A DNA stretch of 64,000 nt, taken from NCBI GenBank assembly GCA_017514235.1, contig JAFWKK010000036.1:35116-99115 (forward strand), in the 5' to 3' direction. The DNA comes from Kiritimatiellia bacterium (lineage in GTDB: Bacteria; Verrucomicrobiota; Kiritimatiellia; RFP12; UBA1067). The notes under the pieces are model-generated. The model saw only the letters and a list, made by a program, of their open reading frames with translations. It had not been told where the DNA came from and did not search any database. Each line of letters starts with the position of its first letter. Within the stretch, counting starts at the first letter, position 1. This document shows positions 56,501-63,604 of the stretch, piece by piece. A program made the translations under genes and the position numbers.

Positions 56501-56581
56501 TGCAAACATGAAACAATGCGCAGGTCTTTGATAGAATATGTCAACGGGCGCGGAACCTTGGAAGGGATTCCAAGCAACTAA
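53546..56581 (+). CDS. large DUF2357-like protein with possible actin/HSP70-like domain
   Basis: 1011 aa, start overlapping the McrB-like stop (ATGA). The N-terminal ~240 residues resemble DUF2357, the domain preceding the nuclease in McrC-like proteins (FDTLENRVLKDFLRR near 157). No clear PD-(D/E)XK motif follows. Instead residues ~320-640 show a pattern resembling a degenerate actin/HSP70-type ATPase: VIIIDLTF near 323 (phosphate-1-like), VVLVPDHWD near 397, LLWRSVAAALGY near 428, and LLVEDGYCHDKYNAVTIRF near 452 (phosphate-2-like). This is inference from pattern only. The C-terminal ~350 residues are of unknown fold. It takes the McrC position in the operon. Confidence 0.65.
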   Translation: MTEMAHRFPFREYLRLQGAMAAKPPQDDEYDEFILKVWVFFDLRVRAEDYFNVHPYVAKNAQGALPLPWCEIKSAFEKSGPPETVLTLIAKRHYGTIDAIVGNIRKVLARERSKVPIGRVQQVDSHCLRWLTRQPGYSPIEKAGARQEILGVVRRENFDTLENRVLKDFLRRCLALSSVYLRKNDKVEWGKEATIIAVRRFKALCIGALERPEFENVKDISSLPQPNYVLQQDRLYSRIWDEYLTILREEDVAERLWNRNDEVADLYNKLHGKISLQCSPCAKYDTPIWFNHLDGHNSIVENPIWDNELLATPVEEAEVVKDDVIIIDLTFPWDNRNVLICPANHPNAQPFIQNPHRPSLEPGKKVYLEEILANRDADALVSYFHHLHGILGGKKWVVLVPDHWDAAWLERIICARPPALFARSDMFLLWRSVAAALGYQIKQRELSNGESLLVEDGYCHDKYNAVTIRFMNADNGRVVPQRASLRLHGEDAVGGDVRFVVERNKGDRAVLAKLKRPNSFGWRFGCLCGNDSLLVDGARECLRRMSLNETPYFDELDSLALVVTTRDERVEFSKPLVRHTERWPGGKKFITDEKQPVGTLHSGSRKLLLYLAEGKPREDLKLKEWKADFDITTKEDAEIMCQVEITPGQGLATACFFASFLERPKLIDIGSATPSDMTKVRIERELKRHFPPTMPYVEASHYAWTGEVHDQVDAFLLNGVPPDAALFYRAQSYWGRVDPIDRFCERKYGENRFFDAETMSPIDKLKRENVFGNNPRNRFPDSRVSDSQYKILFKRLLTAMQQDRKRYLRLLAWTYQYDNDDFESVRAELFSQYVKRGVCLTEIETSFCANNFSSKDTRTGMLLTKALENICNDILPDQKDLRLAYNLMQFHPTSIQGSETALCERAFNALVSAYNSYRFFRTNLFGPVWIHSAENTKVAGYFIKTMLFILHKRRFDKECLVGPDGWIKSTDGNLLPPGQLSYEIGCKHETMRRSLIEYVNGRGTLEGIPSN

Positions 56582-56597
56582 CTAGGAGCGTGATCGC

Positions 56598-56747
56598 ATG
56601 AAAAGAGAAATGCAGAAAGTCGAGTTCTGGCAATATTGGCACGACGAGTGCTTGAAGTGGATTTGCGGCTTTGCTATTGCGCAAGGCGGCAAGTTGGTTA
56701 AGATAACCGCTTGTGTAGCGGATGAATTGGAATGGAGGTCGAAATGA
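56598..56747 (+). CDS. 49-residue protein between the large gene and rhuM
   Basis: ATG 56598 lies behind TAGGAG at 56584-56589; the stop overlaps the rhuM start (ATGA). The sequence is rich in Trp and Cys (EFWQYWHDECLKWICGF) and ends in DELEWRSK. Position, ribosome site and coupling argue for a real gene. Function unknown; a small antitoxin-like or adaptor peptide is possible. Confidence 0.6.
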   Translation: MKREMQKVEFWQYWHDECLKWICGFAIAQGGKLVKITACVADELEWRSK

Positions 56748-57769
56748 ATGTCAATGAATTTCCAATCGTGCTTTTCACTACGGAGACCGGCGAGATCCGG
56801 GTAAACGCAGTTCTGCGTGATCAGACACTTTGGTTGACGCAGAAAGCGATGGCGGGATTGTTTGGCGTCAAAAGCCAGGCAATAACCAAGCACTTGAAAA
56901 ACATTTACGCCACAAAGGAACTACAGATGGCGGCAACTTGTTCCAAAATGGAACAAGTTCAGAATGAGGGGGGACGCAGTGTCTCGCGCGAGGTGGTGTT
57001 CTACAACCTTGATGCGATTGTAGCCGTTGGCTACCGGGTCAATTCATTCCGGGCAACTCAATTCAGAATCTGGGCAACAAGGGTCTTGACGGAATATATC
57101 ACAAAAGGATTCGTGCTTGATGACAATCGTCTGAAAAAAGGCGGCAATCCATTCGGTGAAGATTACTTTCGCGAGTTGCTTGAACGAGTTCGCTCCATAC
57201 GGGCAAGTGAACGCCGGATATGGCAGCAGATAACAGACATCTATGCCGAGTGCAGCGTGGACTATGATAGGAATTCAGAAATCACTCGCGATTTCTATGC
57301 AATGGTCCAGAACAAATTCCATTATGCGATTGTCGGGGAAACCGCCGCCGAGATAGTCTATCATCGTGCAGATGCAACAAGAGATCACATGGGACTTCAG
57401 ACTTGGAAGAACGCTCCGGACGGGCGTGTGCTTAAAAGTGATGTGACGATTGCCAAGAACTATCTTACGGCATCGCAGGTACGAGAACTGGAAGGCGCAG
57501 TTGTCGGGTATTTCGATTATATCGAGCGAATCATAAAACGGCATCAAACCTTCACCATGGATCAGTTCGCAAAGAGCGTCAATGCGTTTCTAGAATTCAA
57601 CGAGTACGAGGTACTGGATGGTACCGGTACGGTGTCTCGAGCGCAAGCCGATGAGAAGGCTTTTATTGAGTACGAGGAATTCAATAGACACCAGAAAATT
57701 GAATCAGACTTTGATCGCCAGATAAGGTTGTTCCTTGACACTAAAGACGATGGGGATTTGGCAAAATAA
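56744..57769 (+). CDS. RhuM-family virulence/DNA-binding protein
   Basis: 341 aa from ATG 56744, five bases behind GGAGGT (an upstream in-frame ATG at 56732 contains that site and is less likely). Typical RhuM blocks: LWLTQKAMAGLFGVKSQAITKHLKNI (helix-turn-helix), REVVFYNLDAIVAVGYRVNS, ATQFRIWATRVLTEYITKGF, and NKFHYAIVGETAAEIV. RhuM proteins occur in pathogenicity and defence islands; no biochemical role is established. Here it sits inside the operon between the DUF2357-like and helicase genes, perhaps as regulator. Confidence 0.9.
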   Translation: MNVNEFPIVLFTTETGEIRVNAVLRDQTLWLTQKAMAGLFGVKSQAITKHLKNIYATKELQMAATCSKMEQVQNEGGRSVSREVVFYNLDAIVAVGYRVNSFRATQFRIWATRVLTEYITKGFVLDDNRLKKGGNPFGEDYFRELLERVRSIRASERRIWQQITDIYAECSVDYDRNSEITRDFYAMVQNKFHYAIVGETAAEIVYHRADATRDHMGLQTWKNAPDGRVLKSDVTIAKNYLTASQVRELEGAVVGYFDYIERIIKRHQTFTMDQFAKSVNAFLEFNEYEVLDGTGTVSRAQADEKAFIEYEEFNRHQKIESDFDRQIRLFLDTKDDGDLAK

Positions 57770-57805
57770 TCAGGCGTGATAAGAAACGGAAAGAAGTCAT
57801 AATCA

Positions 57806-60800
57806 ATGGCAGAACCTTGGACAAAATTCAGGAACTTGTGCCGCTACTATGCCGACTGTGTAAAGTATTCGGAACAGAGCCAAGAGTATCTGTTCTCAAA
57901 TCAATTGGGGATATCGTTCATGATGCCGCGGCTGCCATACAACTGGCATGTCATGGACGGTGAATTTGTAGTCGCGACATCAAAGGATGATGTCTTTGTC
58001 CGGTCTAATCTGCTCAAGGCTTCAGACGAAGAAGAGTTGTTCATTGGCTATCCGCTTCAATCGTTTATTTCTCCTAACGGTGTTGAATGCCTTTCTCCGA
58101 TCATGATGTTTCCAGTTTCAATCTCGGTGCAAGGAGCGGGTTTTACAACTGGGATGAAGATGGAGATAGATAGGCAGGGCATATCCATAAACCATGACTG
58201 GATCGAATACCATATCCCTAAGGCAGATCAAAAGGCATTTCAGCGCGCTTGCGAACAGGCAAATGACGAGTTGGGGCGGGTTGATGTAGAACTGGTGTTA
58301 AACTACATATCCCGGCGTTTTGGTGTCAAAGAGCTTTCTCCCAACTCAATGGCTTTTTCGGTTCGTCACTCGCAATCTGAGAAGGGGCTTTTAAATACTG
58401 CCGTGTTGTTTGTCGGCAACAAGACCACATATACGAAGAATCTGCTTTCAGAACTGCGCCGTATAAGTACAGAACCCGATTCGGTGTTGGACAAAACCGC
58501 TCTTGCATACGTGTTTCGCGATCCGCCTCTTCCGAATGATCCCGTTCATGGCGCTGGCGAAGACGAGAAGCGTATCCCTGTGTCCTTCACAAAGCGCAGA
58601 ATGAATGCGGGGCAATTCGAAGCGGTAGAGGAATCATTGAATCGCCCCGTGGTCAAAGTAATCGGGCCGCCCGGTACCGGCAAGTCTTTCATGGCCGTAA
58701 ACTTGATCGCAAACGAAGTACTGCATGGTGGGTCTGTTCTTTTCACAAGTAAGAATCATAAGGCAATCCATGCCATCTTTGATAAGGCACCTGATGCAAT
58801 TGAAGATTCTGATTTTCCGCTTGTTTCCTTTTGTACTACGCCAGACAATCCCACAAATGCAGATTGGCAGAAATCGCAGCAGTCAGTGGATTTGCGTGCA
58901 GACCTCGTAAAGGCTAGGCTTTCGAAAGCGTATCGTCAGCAAGATGCCACCACAGATTCCATGATCGATGATGTTTCATGGTCTGCCAAGCTTGATGTCG
59001 CATTGTCGCAATACCGGGATGCAGAATCGCACATTGCACGCTATCAATATTTACGAAGGACAATCTCTGGCTTTGAAAGGCTTCTATCGGACTTAAACGA
59101 ACATATCAAATCTCTTTCAGTAGATAAGCGCGATAGTACCGAAACAATGTCACTGCTTGAGCAGGTCAATGTGGCATTAAGCGCGGCACCTAAACGTGAT
59201 TTCGTTGGCCGATTGTTTGACGCGATAAAAAGGATATTCGGGCACGATACTTTCCCGAGCAAAGAATTGCGTAGGCAACTTGCAGATGTAGCACCAGACC
59301 TTGTCAATGTGTTCGTGTCACCTAAAACCGTCCGGAAGGAAGTTAGACGAGTGCTGTCGGTATTAAAATGCCGAGAAGTTGCCAAACAACTAGAGGCTGC
59401 AGACATTGCCGCACTAAAGAAGGAAGAGGCGGAGAGCAGTTATGACAATCTGAAGGAAGCGACGAAAAAGGCATTGCTGGATGCCGAGTCTACCGTACAA
59501 GCGGCGTACGTCGAAAGGATGTTGGGCGGCATTTCTGCTGTAAATGATACTGAGATTGTTGTCGCAAGATGTAAAAGTGCTGTGGAAGATGTTTTACGGA
59601 CGGCATCATTGCCTTTCATGGCATCTGTAGGCGATGGGAGTAAATACGATACGGCGTTAAAGGCTTTCGGTGAATACATGAGGATATTTCCTGCCTGGGC
59701 GGCTACAATGCTTTCTTTGAAACGTGCTACTCCTTGTCTCCCAGCTGTGTACACGCTTGCAATTATAGACGAGGCTTCGCAATGTGATATTCCACCGATG
59801 ATACCTGTTCTCTATCGGGCACAGCGTATTGCGATAGTGGGCGATCCTAACCAATTTCCGCCAGTAATCACCTTGAAGAAGGGGCGTGATCTTGCTTTTA
59901 GACACAAGTATCGTCTGGATGGACCAGAGCACCGTAAATTTGCTTACGGTGAAAACAATGCCTTTGGAGTGTTGCCGCAAAAGGCAATGCTGTTGGACGA
60001 ACATTTCAGGTGTGCAGATGGTATTGCCGAATATTTCAATAGTGAGTTTTACGATCACGGTTTGTGTCTTTGTTGTGAGACAGGTAGGAATGGGAAGTCG
60101 GCAGTAAATGGATTGAAGCCCGGAATGGAATGGATTAATGCTGTTGGCGGCGATGAGGCCGAAATGGAAGCGGCAATGGATTATCTCAAAGGATTGAAAC
60201 GTAGTGGATTTGCTGGAACAATAGGTGTGATAAGCCCATTGCGAGATTTGGTGAATAGATTTAAGACATGTGCGGCTGATAACAGATTGGTTCTCCCAAA
60301 ACAGCTCGACATTAATTCGCAGATCAATACGGCCAATGGCTTCCAGGGTGGAGAGTGCGACGTTATTCTTTTTCTGCTGGGATTGAACGGTAACAGGAAG
60401 CATGGGGAAGAATGGTATATAACATCGGCCGATAACAAGTATATTTACAATGTCAGCGTTTCAAGAGCTAAACACTTGTTTGTCGCGTTTGGGGACAAAA
60501 AGAGAGTGTTTGCCAGTGGTTTGTCGTACATACAGAAGTTGATTCCTGAAGCGCGCCCACCGCGCAAGGTCTCAATTGGACCAGGTGAGGAACGTCTGCG
60601 GATTGCATTGGAGAGCGCAGGTGTTTTAACAACACCCCAATATCCAATCGCAGGACGCTATCTTGACTTGGCTATTCCAGAACACAAAATAGATATTGAA
60701 GTTGATGGACAAGCCTGGCATCTCGATAGAAACGGCTGCCGTAAAGCTGATGACATACACAGGGACATTTTGCTTGAAGCATTAGGTTGGCATGTGATTC

Positions 60801-60928
60801 GCTTCTGGCATCATCAAGTTGTCAATGAGATAGAAGCTTGCGTCAGTCGCGTGAAAAATGATGTCTCATGCCGTTTGATGAATGCTAAAGGGACAGACCC
60901 CATTGGTGGAGTAGAAATGGTAGAGTAG
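57806..60928 (+). CDS. SF1 (UPF1-like) helicase fused to a DUF559/Vsr-like endonuclease
   Basis: 1040 aa. Helicase motifs in order: Walker A IGPPGTGKS near 287, Ia VLFTSKNHKA, II IIDEASQCDIPP near 655, III VGDPNQFPP, IV LLDEHFRC, V ANGFQGGECDV, VI YNVSVSRAKHLFV. This matches the UPF1/DNA2-like DNA/RNA helicases. After about residue 945 a DUF559 (Vsr-like PD-(D/E)XK) domain follows: IDIEVDGQAWH, RDILLEALGWHVIRFW. Between the RecA domains is a helical insertion of about 300 residues. The last residues (DPIGGVEMVE) belong to a repeat recurring downstream. Last intact gene of the operon; probably its nucleic-acid effector. Confidence 0.85.
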   Translation: MAEPWTKFRNLCRYYADCVKYSEQSQEYLFSNQLGISFMMPRLPYNWHVMDGEFVVATSKDDVFVRSNLLKASDEEELFIGYPLQSFISPNGVECLSPIMMFPVSISVQGAGFTTGMKMEIDRQGISINHDWIEYHIPKADQKAFQRACEQANDELGRVDVELVLNYISRRFGVKELSPNSMAFSVRHSQSEKGLLNTAVLFVGNKTTYTKNLLSELRRISTEPDSVLDKTALAYVFRDPPLPNDPVHGAGEDEKRIPVSFTKRRMNAGQFEAVEESLNRPVVKVIGPPGTGKSFMAVNLIANEVLHGGSVLFTSKNHKAIHAIFDKAPDAIEDSDFPLVSFCTTPDNPTNADWQKSQQSVDLRADLVKARLSKAYRQQDATTDSMIDDVSWSAKLDVALSQYRDAESHIARYQYLRRTISGFERLLSDLNEHIKSLSVDKRDSTETMSLLEQVNVALSAAPKRDFVGRLFDAIKRIFGHDTFPSKELRRQLADVAPDLVNVFVSPKTVRKEVRRVLSVLKCREVAKQLEAADIAALKKEEAESSYDNLKEATKKALLDAESTVQAAYVERMLGGISAVNDTEIVVARCKSAVEDVLRTASLPFMASVGDGSKYDTALKAFGEYMRIFPAWAATMLSLKRATPCLPAVYTLAIIDEASQCDIPPMIPVLYRAQRIAIVGDPNQFPPVITLKKGRDLAFRHKYRLDGPEHRKFAYGENNAFGVLPQKAMLLDEHFRCADGIAEYFNSEFYDHGLCLCCETGRNGKSAVNGLKPGMEWINAVGGDEAEMEAAMDYLKGLKRSGFAGTIGVISPLRDLVNRFKTCAADNRLVLPKQLDINSQINTANGFQGGECDVILFLLGLNGNRKHGEEWYITSADNKYIYNVSVSRAKHLFVAFGDKKRVFASGLSYIQKLIPEARPPRKVSIGPGEERLRIALESAGVLTTPQYPIAGRYLDLAIPEHKIDIEVDGQAWHLDRNGCRKADDIHRDILLEALGWHVIRFWHHQVVNEIEACVSRVKNDVSCRLMNAKGTDPIGGVEMVE

Positions 60929-60958
60929 AGACTATGGCGATGCCGAAGAGAGATGACA
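60896..60958 (+). repeat. repeat copy R1 (helicase 3' end and start of small gene)
   Basis: First of three copies of a module starting GACCCCATTGGTGGAGTAG and running into an ATGGCGATGCCG small-gene start. Here it forms the last codons of the helicase gene. Copies R2 and R3 are at 62180 and 63605. Confidence 0.75.
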
Positions 60959-60996
60959 TGATCGAGACATCCTGGAGCGGATACAGCTTACTCTAA
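60934..60996 (+). pseudogene. truncated first copy of the small repeated gene
   Basis: Begins MAMPKRDD like the intact small genes at 62204 and 63643 but diverges and stops after 20 codons. Confidence 0.65.
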
Positions 60997-61010
60997 AAAG
61001 AGGAACGCGC

Positions 61011-61133
61011 ATGGATTCAGACAAGTTCAAGAATGATCTGATGATTGGCGAGACGTCGTCAATTGAATTCAAGCGGTTCGAAATGGCATGTCTTGTGGTA
61101 AAACATCCAGTAAAGGTGCGGTATGACACTTGA
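61011..61133 (+). pseudogene. fragment of an AlbA_2/schlafen-type gene (start only)
   Basis: 40 codons behind AAAGAGGAA. The start resembles AlbA_2 N-termini (FKNDLMIGETSSIEFKR, the G-E-S/T-x-x-x-E-F-K motif), then loses similarity and stops. Confidence 0.55.
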
Positions 61134-61193
61134 AGAACCTAAGAAACAGATTGCCGACGATGAGAGTGAGATGATGGAGGTGAAACATGCGTA
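61122..61193 (+). pseudogene. second AlbA_2-type start fragment
   Basis: 23 codons; IADDESEMMEVKHA resembles the E-S-E-T-V-E-F-K entry of AlbA_2 proteins. Its tail supplies the GGAGGTG ribosome site of the next (decayed) DUF1016 gene. Confidence 0.4.
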
Positions 61194-62162
61194 GCAAAAA
61201 GAAAAATGACTTTGAAGTCCTGGTCGGGCGTATTCAGGCGACGTCGGACGCGTTGCAGCAGGATGCGCTCGTGGTCATCAACCGTAGCGTGACGACACGT
61301 GCGTGGCTCACGGGCTACTACATCGTCGAGTACGAGCAGCATGGCGCAGACCGAGCGAAATACGGCACGGGTTTGTTGAAGAAACTGGCGGCGCGTCTGA
61401 ACAACTCCAATTTCGCCTTGCCGAGTTTGAAGAATTATCGCGCCTTCTACAAGGTTTACCCTGAAGTGGGACTTGAAGTTGCGGCCTATTTACGCGAGCG
61501 TTTTGGAAAAGGCTACACGGCGTGTAGCCTTTTGGTGGACGCCCCGACTTTGGCGTTGCCGGACAAAAGCTACACAGCGTGTAGCCAATCTTCGCCGAAC
61601 GGATTACTGGTGGAATATGGTGACGCGATTCGAATATCCGCCGAAGCGTTGTTCAAACGTGTTGGAGTTCCTGAATCTCAAGCCACAGGATGTGTGGGAA
61701 GAAAAGGATTCGGAGAATGGCATTATTGGCCATCTTAAGGAGTTCATCCTTGAGATGGGGACCGGCATGTGCTTTGAGGCTCGCCAGAAGAAGATTCTTA
61801 TTGATGATTCGTATGAACGTATCGATCTTGTGTTCTATCACCGAATTCTGAAATGCCATGTGCTGATTGAACTCAAGGCTAAGAAGTTCAATCATGCGGA
61901 CGCATCTCAACTTGGCATATATATGGCCTATTATCGCAAGCACATGATGCAACCCGACGACAATCCACCTGTTGGGATATTGCTTTGTACGGCAGTCGGT
62001 GATGAAACGATGGAATACGTGAACACCTTTATCGATCCTAAACTCTTCGTCTCGAAATATCAGTTGCAGTTGCCGGAGAAGTCACAGGTGACAGCGTTCT
62101 TGAAGAGGGAAAACAAGGTAAAGTCTACCGTGCCGACGCAAAGGAAGAACAGAGTGAAATAG
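61187..62162 (+). pseudogene. decayed DUF1016/YhcG-type nuclease
   Basis: The N-terminal half is in one frame (61187-61738: SVTTRAWLTGYYIVEYEQHG, YGTGLLKKLAARLN) and the C-terminal nuclease half in another (to 62162: HLKEFILEMGTGMCFEARQK, IDLVFYHRILKCHVLIELKAK, DNPPVGILLCTA). The frame change lies around 61600-61660. The conserved central LSWSHY region is missing and replaced by a segment with two related palindromes. The nuclease residues remain readable, so decay is recent. Intact relative at 48705. Confidence 0.85.
61511..61585 (+). repeat. pair of palindromes in the decayed DUF1016 gene
   Basis: GGCTACAC-GGC-GTGTAGCC (61511-61529, perfect 8-bp arms) and GCTACAC-AGC-GTGTAGC (61569-61585), 58 bp apart, encoding GYTACS and SYTACS. 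Confidence 0.65.
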
Positions 62163-62179
62163 TTCATGGCCTACAAAGG

Positions 62180-62407
62180 GACCCCATTGGTGGAGTAGAG
62201 ACAATGGCGATGCCGCAGAGAGACGATCCGCCTACGCCAAGGCTACGGCGGACAGGTACGATAGAGGCGATCAAGCGACTTGAGCCGCCTTCGCGCGTGC
62301 GCTACGGCGCGCCAAGCGCGTTACTTGAATATGCCGTCATGCATGGAGACGAGGAAGAGGCCGAACGCCTCCGCGAGAAGCTGCGCAAGCTGACGGATGA
62401 AGTTTGA
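62180..62407 (+). repeat. repeat copy R2 with intact small gene
   Basis: Second copy of the module; it lacks about 15 bp found between the two GAGTAG boxes in R1 and R3, then includes the whole small gene. Confidence 0.75.
62204..62407 (+). CDS. small repeated-cassette protein, copy 2
   Basis: 67 aa. It begins MAMPQRDDPPTP, has a basic middle (RLRRTGTIEAIKRLEPPSRV) and a conserved helical C-terminus (RYGAPSALLEYAVMHGDEEE, then ERLREKLRKLTDEV). It is nearly identical to the 77-aa copy at 63643, with changes mostly synonymous or conservative, which argues that it is translated and selected. No known family recognised. It follows a decayed DUF1016 gene and may be the surviving small partner of a lost upstream gene. 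Confidence 0.6.
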   Translation: MAMPQRDDPPTPRLRRTGTIEAIKRLEPPSRVRYGAPSALLEYAVMHGDEEEAERLREKLRKLTDEV

Positions 62408-62428
62408 CGGCAGATGCGCGCGGTAGTG

Positions 62429-62437
62429 TGGTATAAT
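62429..62437 (+). promoter_or_regulatory. extended -10 promoter of the AlbA_2 gene
   Basis: TGGTATAAT, 30 bp before the ATG at 62468, which has GAGAGGAG in front of it. Confidence 0.55.
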
Positions 62438-62467
62438 TTCAACAGCAGAATCTGAGAGGAGAATGCC

Positions 62468-63585
62468 ATGACATTGCTAGAGGAAATACAGAACGGCGAG
62501 AATGTCGCGCTGGAGTTCAAGGAGGCGCGTCCGAAGGACTCGCTGAAGTTCACCAAGACCGTTGTCGCGTTCGCGAACGGGCGTGGTGGACGCATTCTCT
62601 TCGGCGTGGAGGACAAGACTGGGCGGCTCGTAGGCATACCACGCGACAAGGCGGCTACGGAAATGGACGCGATTGCTGATACGGTCGCAAATACATGTAC
62701 GCCATCGGTCGCCATCGACCTCAAGCCGACGACCTTAGAAGGCAAGGTGCTGCTTGCCCTTGATGTCAGGAGTGGTGACAAAACGCCATACTATGTGAAA
62801 TCCCTTGGAATCAGAAAGGGTACATTCATCCGTATCGGCGCAACGACTAGAAACGTCGAAGAACACAAACTGAAGAGTTTAATTATCGCAGGTGAGAACT
62901 TGAGCTTCGACAAGTAGCCCGTCAAGGGCGCGCGCGTGACGTATACGAACTTCCTCTTGATTCAATCCGAGAAGCAATATGCAATGCCGTGTTTCATCGA
63001 GACTATCTTGAACCATCCAGCGTCTATGTTGCGCTGTATGACGACAGGCTTGAAATACTCTCGCCGGGTGAACTGGTGAAGGATTTCTCCTTGGAAGATG
63101 CCATGAACGGCTTTTCCAAGCTTCGGAACAACGCGCTTGGCGACGCACTTGAATACATGAAGGAAGTCGAGGCGTGGGGCGGTGGCGTCTCTCGCTATTT
63201 CACCGCGTGTGCGGCGTCTGGGCTTCCGCCTCCGACGGTCACAGAAGAGGCTGGCTTCTTCAAGGTTGTGTTCTGGCGGCAGACGAAGGGCGCAGGTGCA
63301 TTTGATGACGCTTCGACCACGCCTGCAAAAACTACCGCAGAAACTACCGCAGAAACTACCGTAGAAACTGCAACTGAGAATCCTGTACAGAGTACATCGT
63401 ATGGAGCGGCACTCACGATCTGGAAGTTGATCTGCAAGAATCCAGCGATAAGCATTTCGGCTCTTGCTGCGGCAACCAGTCTGACATGTGATGGCGTCAG
63501 ATATCATATTCGTCGATTTACATCTGAAGGCAGATTGAAGCGCATTGGTGGCACAAAGGGTGGACGATGGGAAATAGTCGGCTGA
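62468..63585 (+). pseudogene. decayed AlbA_2/schlafen-type ATP-binding transcriptional regulator
   Basis: First part (62468-62917): AlbA_2 domain with GENVALEFKEA, KTVVAFANGRGGRILFGVED and GTFIRIGATTRNV. Second part in another frame (about 62945-63585): ARDVYELPLDSIREAICNAV, HRDYL, LYDDRLEILSPGEL (GHKL-like ATPase), a Thr-rich linker with three 12-bp tandem repeats, and a winged helix (LAAATSLTCDGVRYHIRRF). The ~60-70 residues normally joining these are missing, so a deletion plus frameshift inactivated the gene. Such genes are common in defence and mobile regions. Confidence 0.85.
63329..63364 (+). repeat. three 12-bp tandem repeats
   Basis: AAACTACCGCAG twice plus AAACTACCGTAG, encoding a TTAE-type linker before the winged helix of the AlbA_2 gene. 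Simple Thr-rich repeats are usual at this place. Confidence 0.7.
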
Positions 63586-63604
63586 AGATGATAGTAGATA
63601 GACA

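Noticed and set aside
61060-61090. GGTTCGAA, resembling a tRNA T-arm
   Set aside because: No acceptor, D or anticodon stems around it; it lies in an AlbA_2 gene fragment.
63329-63364. Short direct repeats as a possible CRISPR
   Set aside because: 12-bp units without spacers, in frame, coding a Thr-rich linker typical of the AlbA_2 family.
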